NCBI GenBank assembly: GCA_024516035.1
Contig: CM044963.1
Span: 25,191,935-25,255,934, forward strand
DNA: 64,000 bases
Direction of reading: 5' to 3'
Origin: Bactericera cockerelli
Taxonomy: Eukaryota > Arthropoda > Insecta > Hemiptera > Triozidae
The notes under the pieces are model-generated. The model did not search any database, was not told the origin of the DNA, and saw only the letters and a list, made by a program, of their open reading frames with translations. Positions 32,881-64,000 of the stretch are shown piece by piece; within the stretch, counting starts at the first letter, position 1, and each line of letters starts with the position of its first letter. A program made the translations under genes and the position numbers.

Positions 32881-33167
32881 TGTTCACTGTTCAGATAACC
32901 TGCGGGCTAGCTTGAAAGCCGTCTAACTACCTGTCTTGCGCTGACAGTCTAAATAAAATAAATAACTAGGATTTTGGCCCAGAAAAAACGTCTGACCTTT
33001 ATGGATATAAGCCTGGTGACCTTTCCCCGTAATATGGCAATTCTACAGGTACCTACCCGTAGCATTTTCAATTAAATTCTACCATCTTCACTACATATAT
33101 TTACATCCAGCTTGTATTATAAGCTGTAAGGTTTTCATTGTTTCTTATATTTATGTATCCAGCTACG
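32881..33167. other. No gene
   Basis: Contains ctacctgtcttgcgctgaca then gtctaaataaa, a 31-bp phrase also present at 38090-38120 (cttgtgctgacagtctaaat), apparently the end of another dispersed repeat. Confidence 0.35.
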
Positions 33168-33227
33168 ATAAATTATATATTGATAGGTACCTTAGGTACC
33201 TATCAATATATAATTTATCGTAGGTAC
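33168..33227. repeat. Near-perfect 60-bp palindrome
   Basis: acgataaattatatattgat then aggtacct is followed directly by its reverse complement (aggtacctatcaatatataa then tttatcgt). It would form a long AT-rich hairpin or cruciform. Confidence 0.9.
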
Positions 33228-33719
33228 CTATCTACCTATTCTAGATTTACTATAGATATGTATTTCTAATAATTAAGTACCTATTGTTCTTCGCGTGCTG
33301 GGAGAATGGTGGCTCGATGAAAACAAGGTCAAATATTATCATGAGCTCATCCTTCTGAAGACAAAATTACCTACTACTCACTACAAAGTCTAAGGATGCA
33401 GGACTTTGAATTGACCTCGGAACACTAACATTTACTATCTAAAAGCAGGTAGGTCCACCAACTAACTAAAGAGAGAAGAAATCAGTAAAAAATTATTGAA
33501 TAAGTGAACTCATCAAAATCTGTAAACAGGTATTTCCTGAGTGCTGATTTACCTGTAGGAAGCTGAAACTTTGCACAAAGATTTCAACTAGAATTTCTAA
33601 TGCTAGTCTAGTATGTCAAATCAAATGTTCTTATGGGGATTTTTTTTTCAAAAGATTTCATCGTGAAATTCTGAAGAAGAAACAACAGACTATAGAAATC
33701 ATTATCATGAAATCTTCTT
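33228..33719. other. No recognised feature
   Basis: AT-rich, no supported feature. Confidence 0.4.
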
Positions 33720-33721
33720 CC

Positions 33722-33960
33722 GATAGAGCTCAGTAGCTTTATCGATGATGCGGCGGACTTGTAACCTGGAGGTCGGTGGTTCAAGTCCGGCTTCAGCGTA
33801 GATTTAGTAAAGCGTTTTATTATTATGTGGTCACAAACTCAAATTAATGAGGAAAAAATCGTGCACTGGGTGAGATTCGAACCAACGGATCCGTACGCTA
33901 CCTGGATTACCATACTAGCGCGTTAACCACTTGACTACCAGAGTATAATGTTTCAGCCAT
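33722..33960. repeat. Head-to-head SINE E (+) and SINE F (-)
   Basis: 33722-33835 (+): agctcagtagctttatcgat, gcggcggacttgtaacctgg, aggtcggtggttcaagtcc, gtagatttagtaaagcg. 33820-33955 (-): gtggtcacaaactcaaatta, atgaggaaaaaatcgtgcac, gattcgaaccaacggatccg, gcgttaaccacttgactacc. The two tRNA-like heads point outward and the shared 3' module is between them. Confidence 0.8.
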
Positions 33961-33963
33961 GCT

Positions 33964-34225
33964 TAGGGTGACCATACGTCCCGCTTTGGAGTCGTTTGTC
34001 CCGCTGTCCCGAGCGATCTCTTCGGGACGCTAAAATGTCCCGCTTTTGACCAAAATCATTAAAATGTCCCGCATTTTACTTTCCTTATCTTATTATAAAG
34101 AAATATTTAATAATTACCTAACGAAGATCAAGCATAGTTCGTAAGCTAGTTTTTTTTTCAATGTAGGTCCAAACACGAAAACGGGCCGCGTCCCGCTTTG
34201 GCTTCAAAAAAATCTGGTCACCCTA
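33964..34225. mobile_element. hAT-type MITE, 262 bp, exact 8-bp target duplication
   Basis: GCCATGCT at 33956-33963 and 34226-34233 flanks inverted ends TAGGGTGACCATA and (t)CTGGTCACCCTA. An 8-bp duplication with such short TIRs points to the hAT superfamily. The phrase TGTCCCGCTTT or a close variant occurs five to six times inside. No coding capacity. Confidence 0.9.
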
Positions 34226-35999
34226 GCCATGCTATTCTACATAGTATCGGAAATTTTCTGTTCGAAAATTCCTCCGCGGACAGGATTTGAACCTAGAACC
34301 TGCGGGTCAAGAGGCAGAGCTAATCTTCATCTGCTGGTATCCTTCCGACAAACCAACCCGTGCATAACGACGCGACGGATGGCTGCATAATCGGAAAATA
34401 TTTCTCTCCCTTGAACTTCTGAACCTTCATACATAAGTCATTCCGTAGTATTTCTACTAAGTCTACCACGTTATAGCACTTTGGCTAATATACCTACCTA
34501 ATTAATTTATAGTATGTAATTTATAATCCTTAAATCTTTCTAAACTGATTTATTGTAATACTCACATTCATGTAAAATAAATAAATAAATAGGTGCACTG
34601 GCACTGCATATCTAATTACTAATTACCAAGTACCTACATACATAGTGAGTAGGTAGGTATAGGTAGGTATCAGCTTACAATTAATTTATAGCTTTTTTAC
34701 TTCAAGGTATATGGTAGGTCTTTAACTTTATGCATACTAAATGTTAGTACCTTAGTATGAAACTATGTACATTGTAAGTTATAAATAATGGGTATTATGT
34801 AGGAATAGGGTACTATAATATGTAGGAATAGGGTAGGGTAGGTACTACTAAACTTGACCGGGAGTCATTAGTTTTTGCATTATCCAGCTGTAATCTACAT
34901 ATACTCTTCATGTAAATCTATATTATACATAAATGTACAATGTACATACTATCTATAGTCTATTTAAGTACTTGTAGCTAAAAGCTAGTTACTTGCTGCA
35001 TAAAGTTATTTACTAAGTATGAAAATTGTAGTAAACGAGTCTAACTTTCGGGACAAGTGGAATTCCAGTTGACTTTATTCACCTGGATATGTCCACCTTA
35101 AATCCAGCCTGGATGTCACCTTCCGTGCTGTCTGGGTTACGAGACAGTTAAGAACATCATCTGTCAGAGTACCTCATTCCTTTGCTTGTTCGTACAAATA
35201 GCTACTGAGTTTTCCTCAGATGCTGGTATGAGTGAGCCGCCTAATATCCAAAACACCGAGCCGAAAAAACTTCGACTCTGCAGGGATCCGAACCCAGGTC
35301 TCTTACTCGCACAAGGTAACCACTATAATGAGGTGGTCATCAATTTACAGGTACTAACCATAACGCGGTACTTTGTCGTTGTAAAGTCCGAGCTTGATGT
35401 TCCATTAGAAATCAGCAATAAAATCGATACTTGAAGGGACTCGAACCAGCAATTTTTATCATTCGAACTACACTCAGGTTGCTAAGAGTATAGATAGAAA
35501 AATATAAATGTAGATACATATATTGCATGCCTTCCTTTCCATGGCTATCGTGAAAATGTTAGCTTTAGATATCATGATCTACGAGGAATTTTAGCATAGA
35601 GGATCATATTATTGATACATAACACCCATCTAGAACATAATATTGTATTGTGATTGACTTGTACCTACTTACTTGTGACATATAAATCACAATAATTCCA
35701 TGTATCACAACTTGTAATATCAACATGAATAACAACTTGGTAGTGAGAATTGCAGCAATAACAAAAGTGCTGACTGCCCATTGTTTTGGTTTCATTATTT
35801 CTGAGATGTGAAATCCGATTGCAAGCGATGGCAAGTTATACGGAACAGAGCTTAGGTACACAGTACACACGTCTTATACAGGACCAGGACATATATGTAC
35901 AGGGTGCATGTTCAGAGAAGTATTTTTGACAAGTGTTTAGAATTGTAGACTCCATCACAAACACTATCATGCAAGAGACCCTGATTTTCAAGTCAGCTT
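34226..35999. other. No gene; decayed tRNA-like fragments
   Basis: 34265-34345 (-): gacaggatttgaacctagaa, cctgcgggtcaag, a decayed tRNA-like head. 35185-35300 (-): ctgagttttcctcagatgct and gggatccgaacccaggtctc, a decayed family D. 34590-34700 has several aggtacc and gtaggtaggta runs. Short ORFs are not credible. Confidence 0.45.
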
Positions 36000-36195
36000 G
36001 CCAGCGTCGATGGCGCGTTGAATACACCGGTTCTTGTAAGACCAGGTGAAGACTTCGTGATGCTGGCATTCCGATCAAACCCAGGTTGGGTGAGGTTAAT
36101 GTGGGTAGCAGATTTGTGAGTTTCCTGCGAATGGAGGGTAACATCCCCGTCGTGATATGACCATGCAGTTGAAAGCGACGTAAACCCCAGCCAAA
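36000..36195 (-). repeat. Family A, fairly complete, minus strand
   Basis: agaccaggtgaagacttcgt, gatgctggcattccgatc, cccaggttgggtgaggttaa, tgtgggtagcagatttgtga, gtttcctgcgaatggagggt, aacatccccgtcgtgatatg, accatgcagttgaaagcgac. An open frame across it is not a gene. Confidence 0.8.
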
Positions 36196-36859
36196 AAAAA
36201 TATTCCTCACAAATGTGTTTCACAAGTTGTAAAATGTAAACCAAAAAAATTTTTGCTACCACAAAAAGTTGAATCGCCTGTCGAACTTAAATATCGGATT
36301 TTGTTTTATCAATGTTGATTATTAGTAGGTTTTACAAAATTGTTGTTATAAATAGGTATATTAGATTGGATCATAGGTATAGATAGACATAGAATGTAAC
36401 TTTGTATTTCTTTTTTTTTTTAATTGCCTATTTTTGAAGGTGCCTCTCGGTCAGCAATAAAATAAAATTGTCTGTTGTGGTGATATATCTATTGGGAACC
36501 AGGTACCTGATACCTAGGTTCTGAAGATGTTCTTGGTGAATCGTGGTCTACCTGACCTTCTCAATGTTTTGAACACGTAAAAACTGATGTTTTCTGAATA
36601 AATAAAATATCGGTGTTTTGTTTTTTTACATCTGACATGATGATCTTGAGCTCAGAATAAAAAAAAAACTTGATTAAAAAGAATACTTAATATACTCTCT
36701 TTACATTCTAAGGTTGAATTTGATTCTCACAGAAGATGGCTAAGAATGAAATAGCATAATACATAGGTACCTATTGAATGACTAAGGTTAAAAATAATAA
36801 TAATAATTAATTCTGATTTTGTGACTAAAATATCCGCTGAAAGTCAGGGTCAATATTAA
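36196..36859. other. No recognised feature
   Basis: AT-rich with no supported ORF. Confidence 0.4.
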
Positions 36860-37110
36860 AAAAAGGAGTGTTTCACAGCCTTTTTTATTTCGTAGACATG
36901 AACCAGGAGCTAATGTAGAAGCTTGTGGTCTCTGTTGTAGCTAGCCCATCCGATAGTATGCCCCCCCTCTGATGAGCGAGAAGTGACAATACTTCCCATT
37001 TAGGTACAAACAATTGTAGCCAAATTAAGAATACAATTTTTTGTCAGCACAGGGGATCGATCCCGGGAGCTTCCGCATGGCAAGCGAGTGCTTAACGACA
37101 CAACTGCAGT
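36860..37110 (-). repeat. SINE family C, minus strand
   Basis: aggagtgtttcacagccttt, ttatttcgtagacatgaacc, atcttgtggtct-like block, ctctgatgagcgagaagtga, cttcccatttaggtac, then directly aacaattgtagccaaattaa, ttttttgtcagcacagggga, tcgatcccgggagcttccgc (inverted box B) and gcaagcgagtgcttaacg. The ccggaagg segment is deleted. Confidence 0.85.
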
Positions 37111-37535
37111 AAAAACAAATCACGTGTCATTTTCATGGTTCGTCACTACATAATATAATTATCACGAGTGTGCGTGATGGCGCAGACTACATATGATGGA
37201 CCGCGGGCCACAGAGAGAAGTTGCTTCACTTTTGTATCTGCCAGAAGAAACGCACCTCAAATAACCTCCTTGACCTCATTGAGAACCCCTAATTTTTCCA
37301 AAAAAATTAATCTTGTGCTATCTTTATATTGTAAGTGCTTGGTGAAGTTGGCCAGGGAAAAAACGAAAATTTTAAATTATAATTAATTTTTTGTTTCTTC
37401 CTGTTTCTCTTTAATCGCTGATTAGATTTTACATTTGCCTGTTATCAGTGACAAGATAAGTCTGTTAATAGAAAAAATGGACTGAGAGGTAGACCATTTA
37501 ACCTTTTTTTAAATAATTAGATAATTCTCCTTTAG
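37111..37535. other. Upstream flank of the SEC14-like gene
   Basis: No recognised repeat. ttctcctttag ends at 37535, a plausible acceptor 20 bp before the ATG, so an untranslated exon probably lies further upstream. No core promoter motif can be assigned. Confidence 0.4.
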
Positions 37536-37555
37536 TGTTTCGTCCTTGGCTGATC

Positions 37556-60619
<23,064 letters not shown>

Positions 60620-60749
60620 CATCAGAGCCCTCTAGTGGAGGAAGACGACACTAGCAAGTTTTGAACACACTCATCTGGCAACGCTGCGCTGTCTGTATTA
60701 GGAACACTCACCTGGCAACCCTGTTTTCATAAAACCTCAAAAGAAAATT

Positions 60750-61100
60750 ATTTCCGTATGAAAATACTGTCTGTATGTACTTCTGTATGAAAATACTGTC
60801 GGTATTTCTGTATGAAAATACTGTCGGTATTTCTGTATGAAAATACTGTCTGTATTTCTCTATGAAAATAATGTCGGTATTTCTGTATGAAAATACTGTC
60901 AGCATTTCTGTATGAAAATGCTTTCAGTATTTCTGAATAAAAATACTGTCAGTATTTCTGTATGAAAATACTTTCAGTATTTCTGTATGAAAATACTGTC
61001 GGTACTTCTGTATGAAAATACTGTCAGTATTTCTGTATGAAAATGCTTTCAGTATTTCTGCGTGAAAATGCTTTCATTATTTCTGAATGAAAGTACTTTT
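60750..61100. repeat. 25-bp minisatellite downstream of the SEC14-like gene
   Basis: About 13 units of tatttctgtatgaaaatact plus gtcgg/gtcag, starting ~130 bp past the stop codon, so probably in the 3' UTR or just beyond. One variant unit contains AATAAA at 60936-60941, which could serve as a polyadenylation signal. Confidence 0.92.
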
Positions 61101-61106
61101 CTCTGT

Positions 61107-61252
61107 ATCCCACTGAGCGCAACGATTGTCTCGAATTTTCAATTGGAAGTGTTGCAAAGTGTTGCGAAGTTACTGAGGGTTTATCTTATTTGATCCTAAA
61201 GAAAGAGTGGAGCATGAAACGTTGCGCAACATAATGTTGCACTCAGTGGGAT
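61107..61252. mobile_element. MITE, TCCCACTGAG ends
   Basis: atcccactgagcgcaacg and gttgcactcagtgggat are inverted ends enclosing ~110 bp with a further acgttgcgcaac. No clear target duplication. Confidence 0.7.
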
Positions 61253-61383
61253 CCCGACTTGATGAACACGACTGCTAATGGGCTCTGCACTTCAGAAGTC
61301 TAGCACTCTTATAGGAACATCGGCTGTACTATGAACGCTGATCAGGCAACACTGCTTTATTATAAACACTCAACCCGCAACAC

Positions 61384-61518
61384 TAAGGGCGGAATTAATA
61401 GACGTTTTTGTAATACCTCTGTGGCGCTAAGTCACGGATTGCGTACTGTGTAAGATAGGGAAAATCGACACATACCAACGACTTAAGTTATTGATGTTGT
61501 CTATTAATTCCGCCCTTA
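61384..61518. mobile_element. MITE, second copy of the 2165 family
   Basis: taagggcggaattaatagac and gtctattaattccgccctta are perfect 20-bp inverted ends. The core gtgtaagatagggaaaat is inverted relative to 2165-2297. Confidence 0.9.
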
Positions 61519-61802
61519 TTTTATTATGCACACTACTCATCTGGCAATGTTGTCTTGACTGACACCTTGCTGTACAATGAGCTTTCAACTTCCACGTTGA
61601 GAATATGGAACACTCGACTGCAACTCTGTCTGTTTAAAGTTAACACATCGAATTAATCCTATCACCTTGCTCTAGTTTTTGCGTGAAGACCTTGAATTTA
61701 ATTTCTCAAAGATGATGAATTTCTCGAATATATTATTGATATCACTCTGTTCCTACTCATTCAGGAGAGTCTAGGTATAAAAGTATAGATCAGGGAGGAA
61801 AT

Positions 61803-61908
61803 ATAAAATTGGATTAAATTTAAGTCGGAGTTTCTACCAATCACAGCCCACTTTGACCCGACTTGAGGGACAGTCTTGCTTATCTTAAATTTAATCCTGT
61901 TTTAAAAT
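61803..61908. mobile_element. MITE, third copy of the CAGGATTA family
   Basis: aaaattggattaaatttaag and cttaaatttaatcctgtttt plus aaaat are inverted. The core gtttctaccaatcacagccc matches 45268-45432. Confidence 0.7.
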
Positions 61909-62278
61909 CCGGCCGCTAGCAGCCCTCACGTGACAATGGTCTTTCAAATGATGTACAAAATATTTCATTTCTGATAACCGAACATAACAAAGCAATCCCA
62001 CATAATGATTTAATTTAGTTTTTCAAAAAATATGGCCATAATTTTTTCCTATTATTAAGTTTTCAATAAACCATAGCTCCATTTTGAACAAAATAATGGT
62101 TCCTAATTTTCATTATAGTATCTCATGATATCATAGAATCTTGTTCTTGGAAATGAAATTTTAGGAACTTCTGTTTTGTTCATATATGTGTAAACTAATT
62201 CTAAAATGTTTTGTACGTATCACTAACTAACACATTTCAGTCTGCTTATCATCTTTCAAACATAACTTCAAATTACTT
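61909..62278. other. No recognised feature
   Basis: AT-rich with no supported ORF. Confidence 0.4.
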
Positions 62279-62378
62279 TTAGGCGCAGTCACAACGGGAG
62301 CGTCAAATATATGCCATAGAGGTAATAATTGTATCAGGTAAATTTTAATTTGACGCTATCGTTGTAGCCGCGGCTTAA
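62279..62378. mobile_element. ~100-bp MITE
   Basis: ttaggcgcagtcacaacggg plus agcgtcaaat and tttgacgctatcgttgtagc plus cgcggcttaa are imperfect 28-30 bp inverted ends around an AT core. Confidence 0.65.
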
Positions 62379-62589
62379 GATGTATTAAGTATTGTTTCTC
62401 TCTGCCTTAGCATTTATCAAACTTATTTTGTAAAAATCTCATTTTAATTTTGAAAATTTTGTTTCGAAGTACCTATTTATTATGTGACCTGGTTGTAGGG
62501 TTTCAGATGAAACTCCGTACAAATAACACTGCGGCCTAGTAAGAGCTACTGGAAAAAAGGTCTCATTTACTCTTAAAAAGGTCTCATTT

Positions 62590-62870
62590 ACCTGTTGTGT
62601 GTTGTGTCGCTTCTCGCCCATCAGAGAGGAGGCATATAAACATGGGTTAACCCCGTTGGTTTGTTAAAAAAAAAAAAAAAAAACTATGGGAAAGACAAGC
62701 TTGACCACAGACCACAAGCGTTTACCGGTGTGTATGACAGTAGATGTTGACAAGCACCACTATAATCTAATAAAAGATTGATCGATAATTATATAGTCAA
62801 GCGTTAAAAGAAGTTGCTGTTTCATGGCTACGAAATAAAAAGCCGTGAAACACTCATTTTTAAATGAAGA
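62590..62870 (+). repeat. SINE family C interrupted by insertions
   Basis: gttgtgtcgcttctcgccca, tcagagaggaggcatata, then a ~50-bp insert ending in poly-A (~62664-62683), then ctatgggaaagacaagcttg, accacagaccacaagcgttt, a further ~90-bp insert, then ttgctgtttcatggctacga, aataaaaagccgtgaaacac, tcatttttaaa. Confidence 0.75.
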
Positions 62871-63065
62871 AACATTTGCGGAAGTGTGTTAATCTTAAAC
62901 TAAACCCGTCTTAAGGCTCAACCATCTTCCTGATTCTCTCGAGCTTGACATTTGACATTAATAAAACTTGTTTTCTCTCTTACTTATTCAGTATACAACA
63001 CATCTGTACATGAACGACCATTTTTTTTTTTTTTTTCATGGACTGTTCTTTCTTTCCAAACTATT

Positions 63066-63545
63066 AAAAGCGTTAGTCTGGTAATCCAGGTAGCGTAGAG
63101 ATATGAATTTTTCCTCATTAATTTGAGTTTGTGACCACATAAAAATAAAGACTCTGAGGGTTAGGTGGTAGATTTTTTTTTTTTTTTTTTTTTTCTTTAC
63201 AAAAGAGGAATGTTTTATGTATTTTTATTAAATATAAAAAACTTGTCCCAAAGAACCGAAGGGAACCGAGGATGCAAGAAGCATTTCCTCTTTAAATGGC
63301 CAGACCAATTTTTTGGTAAAGAAAATGATTGGAACGGGGATCACCCGTAATTCTAATCAATTTCTTTCCCAAATGGTGTAACCATTTTTTAGATTCGACG
63401 CTCCAAGCACCCATGGTTTCCACAGCAACAGGTTGGAATATGTAGCCTCTCTCTTTGATTTCAATGTATTTTGTATGGTAGAAAATGCTTTGAACATTAA
63501 CCTCGCCTGGTGGTTACCTTCCACTAAAGAGTGTTATTATTTTTA
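63066..63545 (+). repeat. SINE family F split by a LINE insertion
   Basis: 63070-63171: aaaagcgttagtctggtaat, ccaggtagcgtagagatatg, aatttttcctcattaatttg, gactctgagggttaggtggt, aga. It resumes at 63476: tggtagaaaatgctttgaac, attaacctcgcctggtggtt, accttccactaaagagtgtt. ggtaga is duplicated at the break. Confidence 0.88.
63172..63470 (-). mobile_element. LINE fragment: C-terminal part of ORF2
   Basis: On the minus strand the frame reads YIFQPVAVETMGAWSVESKK, WLHHLGKKL, RITGDPRSNHFLYQKIGLAI, then stop, RGNASCILGSL, an A/T UTR and poly-A. The order ET.G...G..L..TGDPR..FL.Q....AI.RGNA..ILG is the C-terminal block of a reverse-transcriptase polyprotein found in many animal LINEs. A stop in place of Gln and its 5' truncation make it a dead copy. 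Confidence 0.75.
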
Positions 63546-64000
63546 TGTCTGCAACTTTCCCTCTTGCCATCTAGGCCGAGGATATCGCTCACTTAGGTAT
63601 ATCTTACCCTGGAGAAACCCTTGTGTTGCACTTTAGAACACTCCGTAGTAAATGATTTTCTGCTTGGACAAGTCCCTACTCTACAGGGAAATAAATAGGT
63701 CTCGCCTAACAAAACTTGCTTTTTAGTTTTTCTTTGTTATTTTAAAAAATGAAAATTATTCAATAGTTTCATTTACATATGAGATATCAATAAAATTGAA
63801 CGGAATATAATTGTGATTAGCTATGCTGAGATTTTATTACATTTTTTTCTTCGTTTAATTTAAGTAGCTAACTTTATTTTCTTCTAATTATTATTTAATT
63901 ATTTTAATCAATTTATCATTATGAAATAACGGTCTGTTTTTCAACATATGAAATAAGCCTCAAGTAGTATTTCTAATTTTTATTGAAGCATAATAATATC
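63546..64000. other. No recognised feature to window end
   Basis: AT-rich. A 67-codon ORF (63433-63636) begins in the LINE relic and carries no recognised motif. Confidence 0.4.

Noticed and set aside
37168..37386. 72-codon ORF upstream of the SEC14-like gene
   Set aside because: No recognised motif, and the PRELI start at 37556 is clear. May be 5' flank or UTR.

Overview
The window is animal nuclear DNA, almost certainly from an insect and possibly a hemipteran (the order is a guess). It holds spliced genes with GT..AG introns, arthropod-type gene families, AT-rich non-coding DNA, and a very dense load of tRNA-derived SINEs, LINE 3' ends, MITEs and minisatellites. I can support three protein genes; nearly everything else is repeat.

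Layout. 1-6.1 kb: transposon end, pyrimidine repeat, SINE fragments, a MITE, a ~40-bp minisatellite, then unremarkable AT-rich DNA. 6.17-7.45 kb (+): an intronless allatostatin-C/somatostatin-type receptor with one frame break in an A run. A 46-bp array starts inside its last codons. 9.4-11.4 kb: a 2-kb foldback element with ~0.8-kb inverted arms. 12-19.2 kb: SINE pieces and minisatellites, the largest (17.45-19.16 kb) a 46/47-bp dimer repeat. 21.4-25.1 kb (-): the AP-1 subunit Jun (Jra) in two coding exons, with inferred 5' UTR exons to ~26.1 kb and a one-base frame break in the leucine zipper. Its intron holds one terminal-inverted-repeat element nested in another. 26-37 kb: SINEs, MITEs and a 1.1-kb transposon. 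37.5-60.6 kb (+): a complete 15-exon, 681-codon SEC14-like gene (PRELI/MSF1 + CRAL-TRIO + GOLD; SEC14L1/Drosophila real-time type). Its introns are packed with mobile DNA almost up to the splice sites. 60.7-64 kb: minisatellite, MITEs, broken SINEs and a LINE ORF2 relic.

The three genes are functionally unrelated: a neuropeptide GPCR, a stress/JNK transcription factor and a lipid-binding trafficking protein. They form no operon or cluster.

The most striking pattern is that all three carry tandem amplifications seeded at an exon edge: the receptor stop codon, the Jun C-terminal codons, and in the SEC14-like gene the exon 8 acceptor, the exon 9 donor and the exon 14 donor (13 copies). A second pattern is that mobile elements end within about 50 bp of 9 of its 14 acceptors (one of the nine being a decoy copy of the exon 8 acceptor). 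A third is that several MITEs reiterate a short motif from their own ends internally. All calls come from reading the sequence; no database search was possible, so family names rest on recognised motifs.
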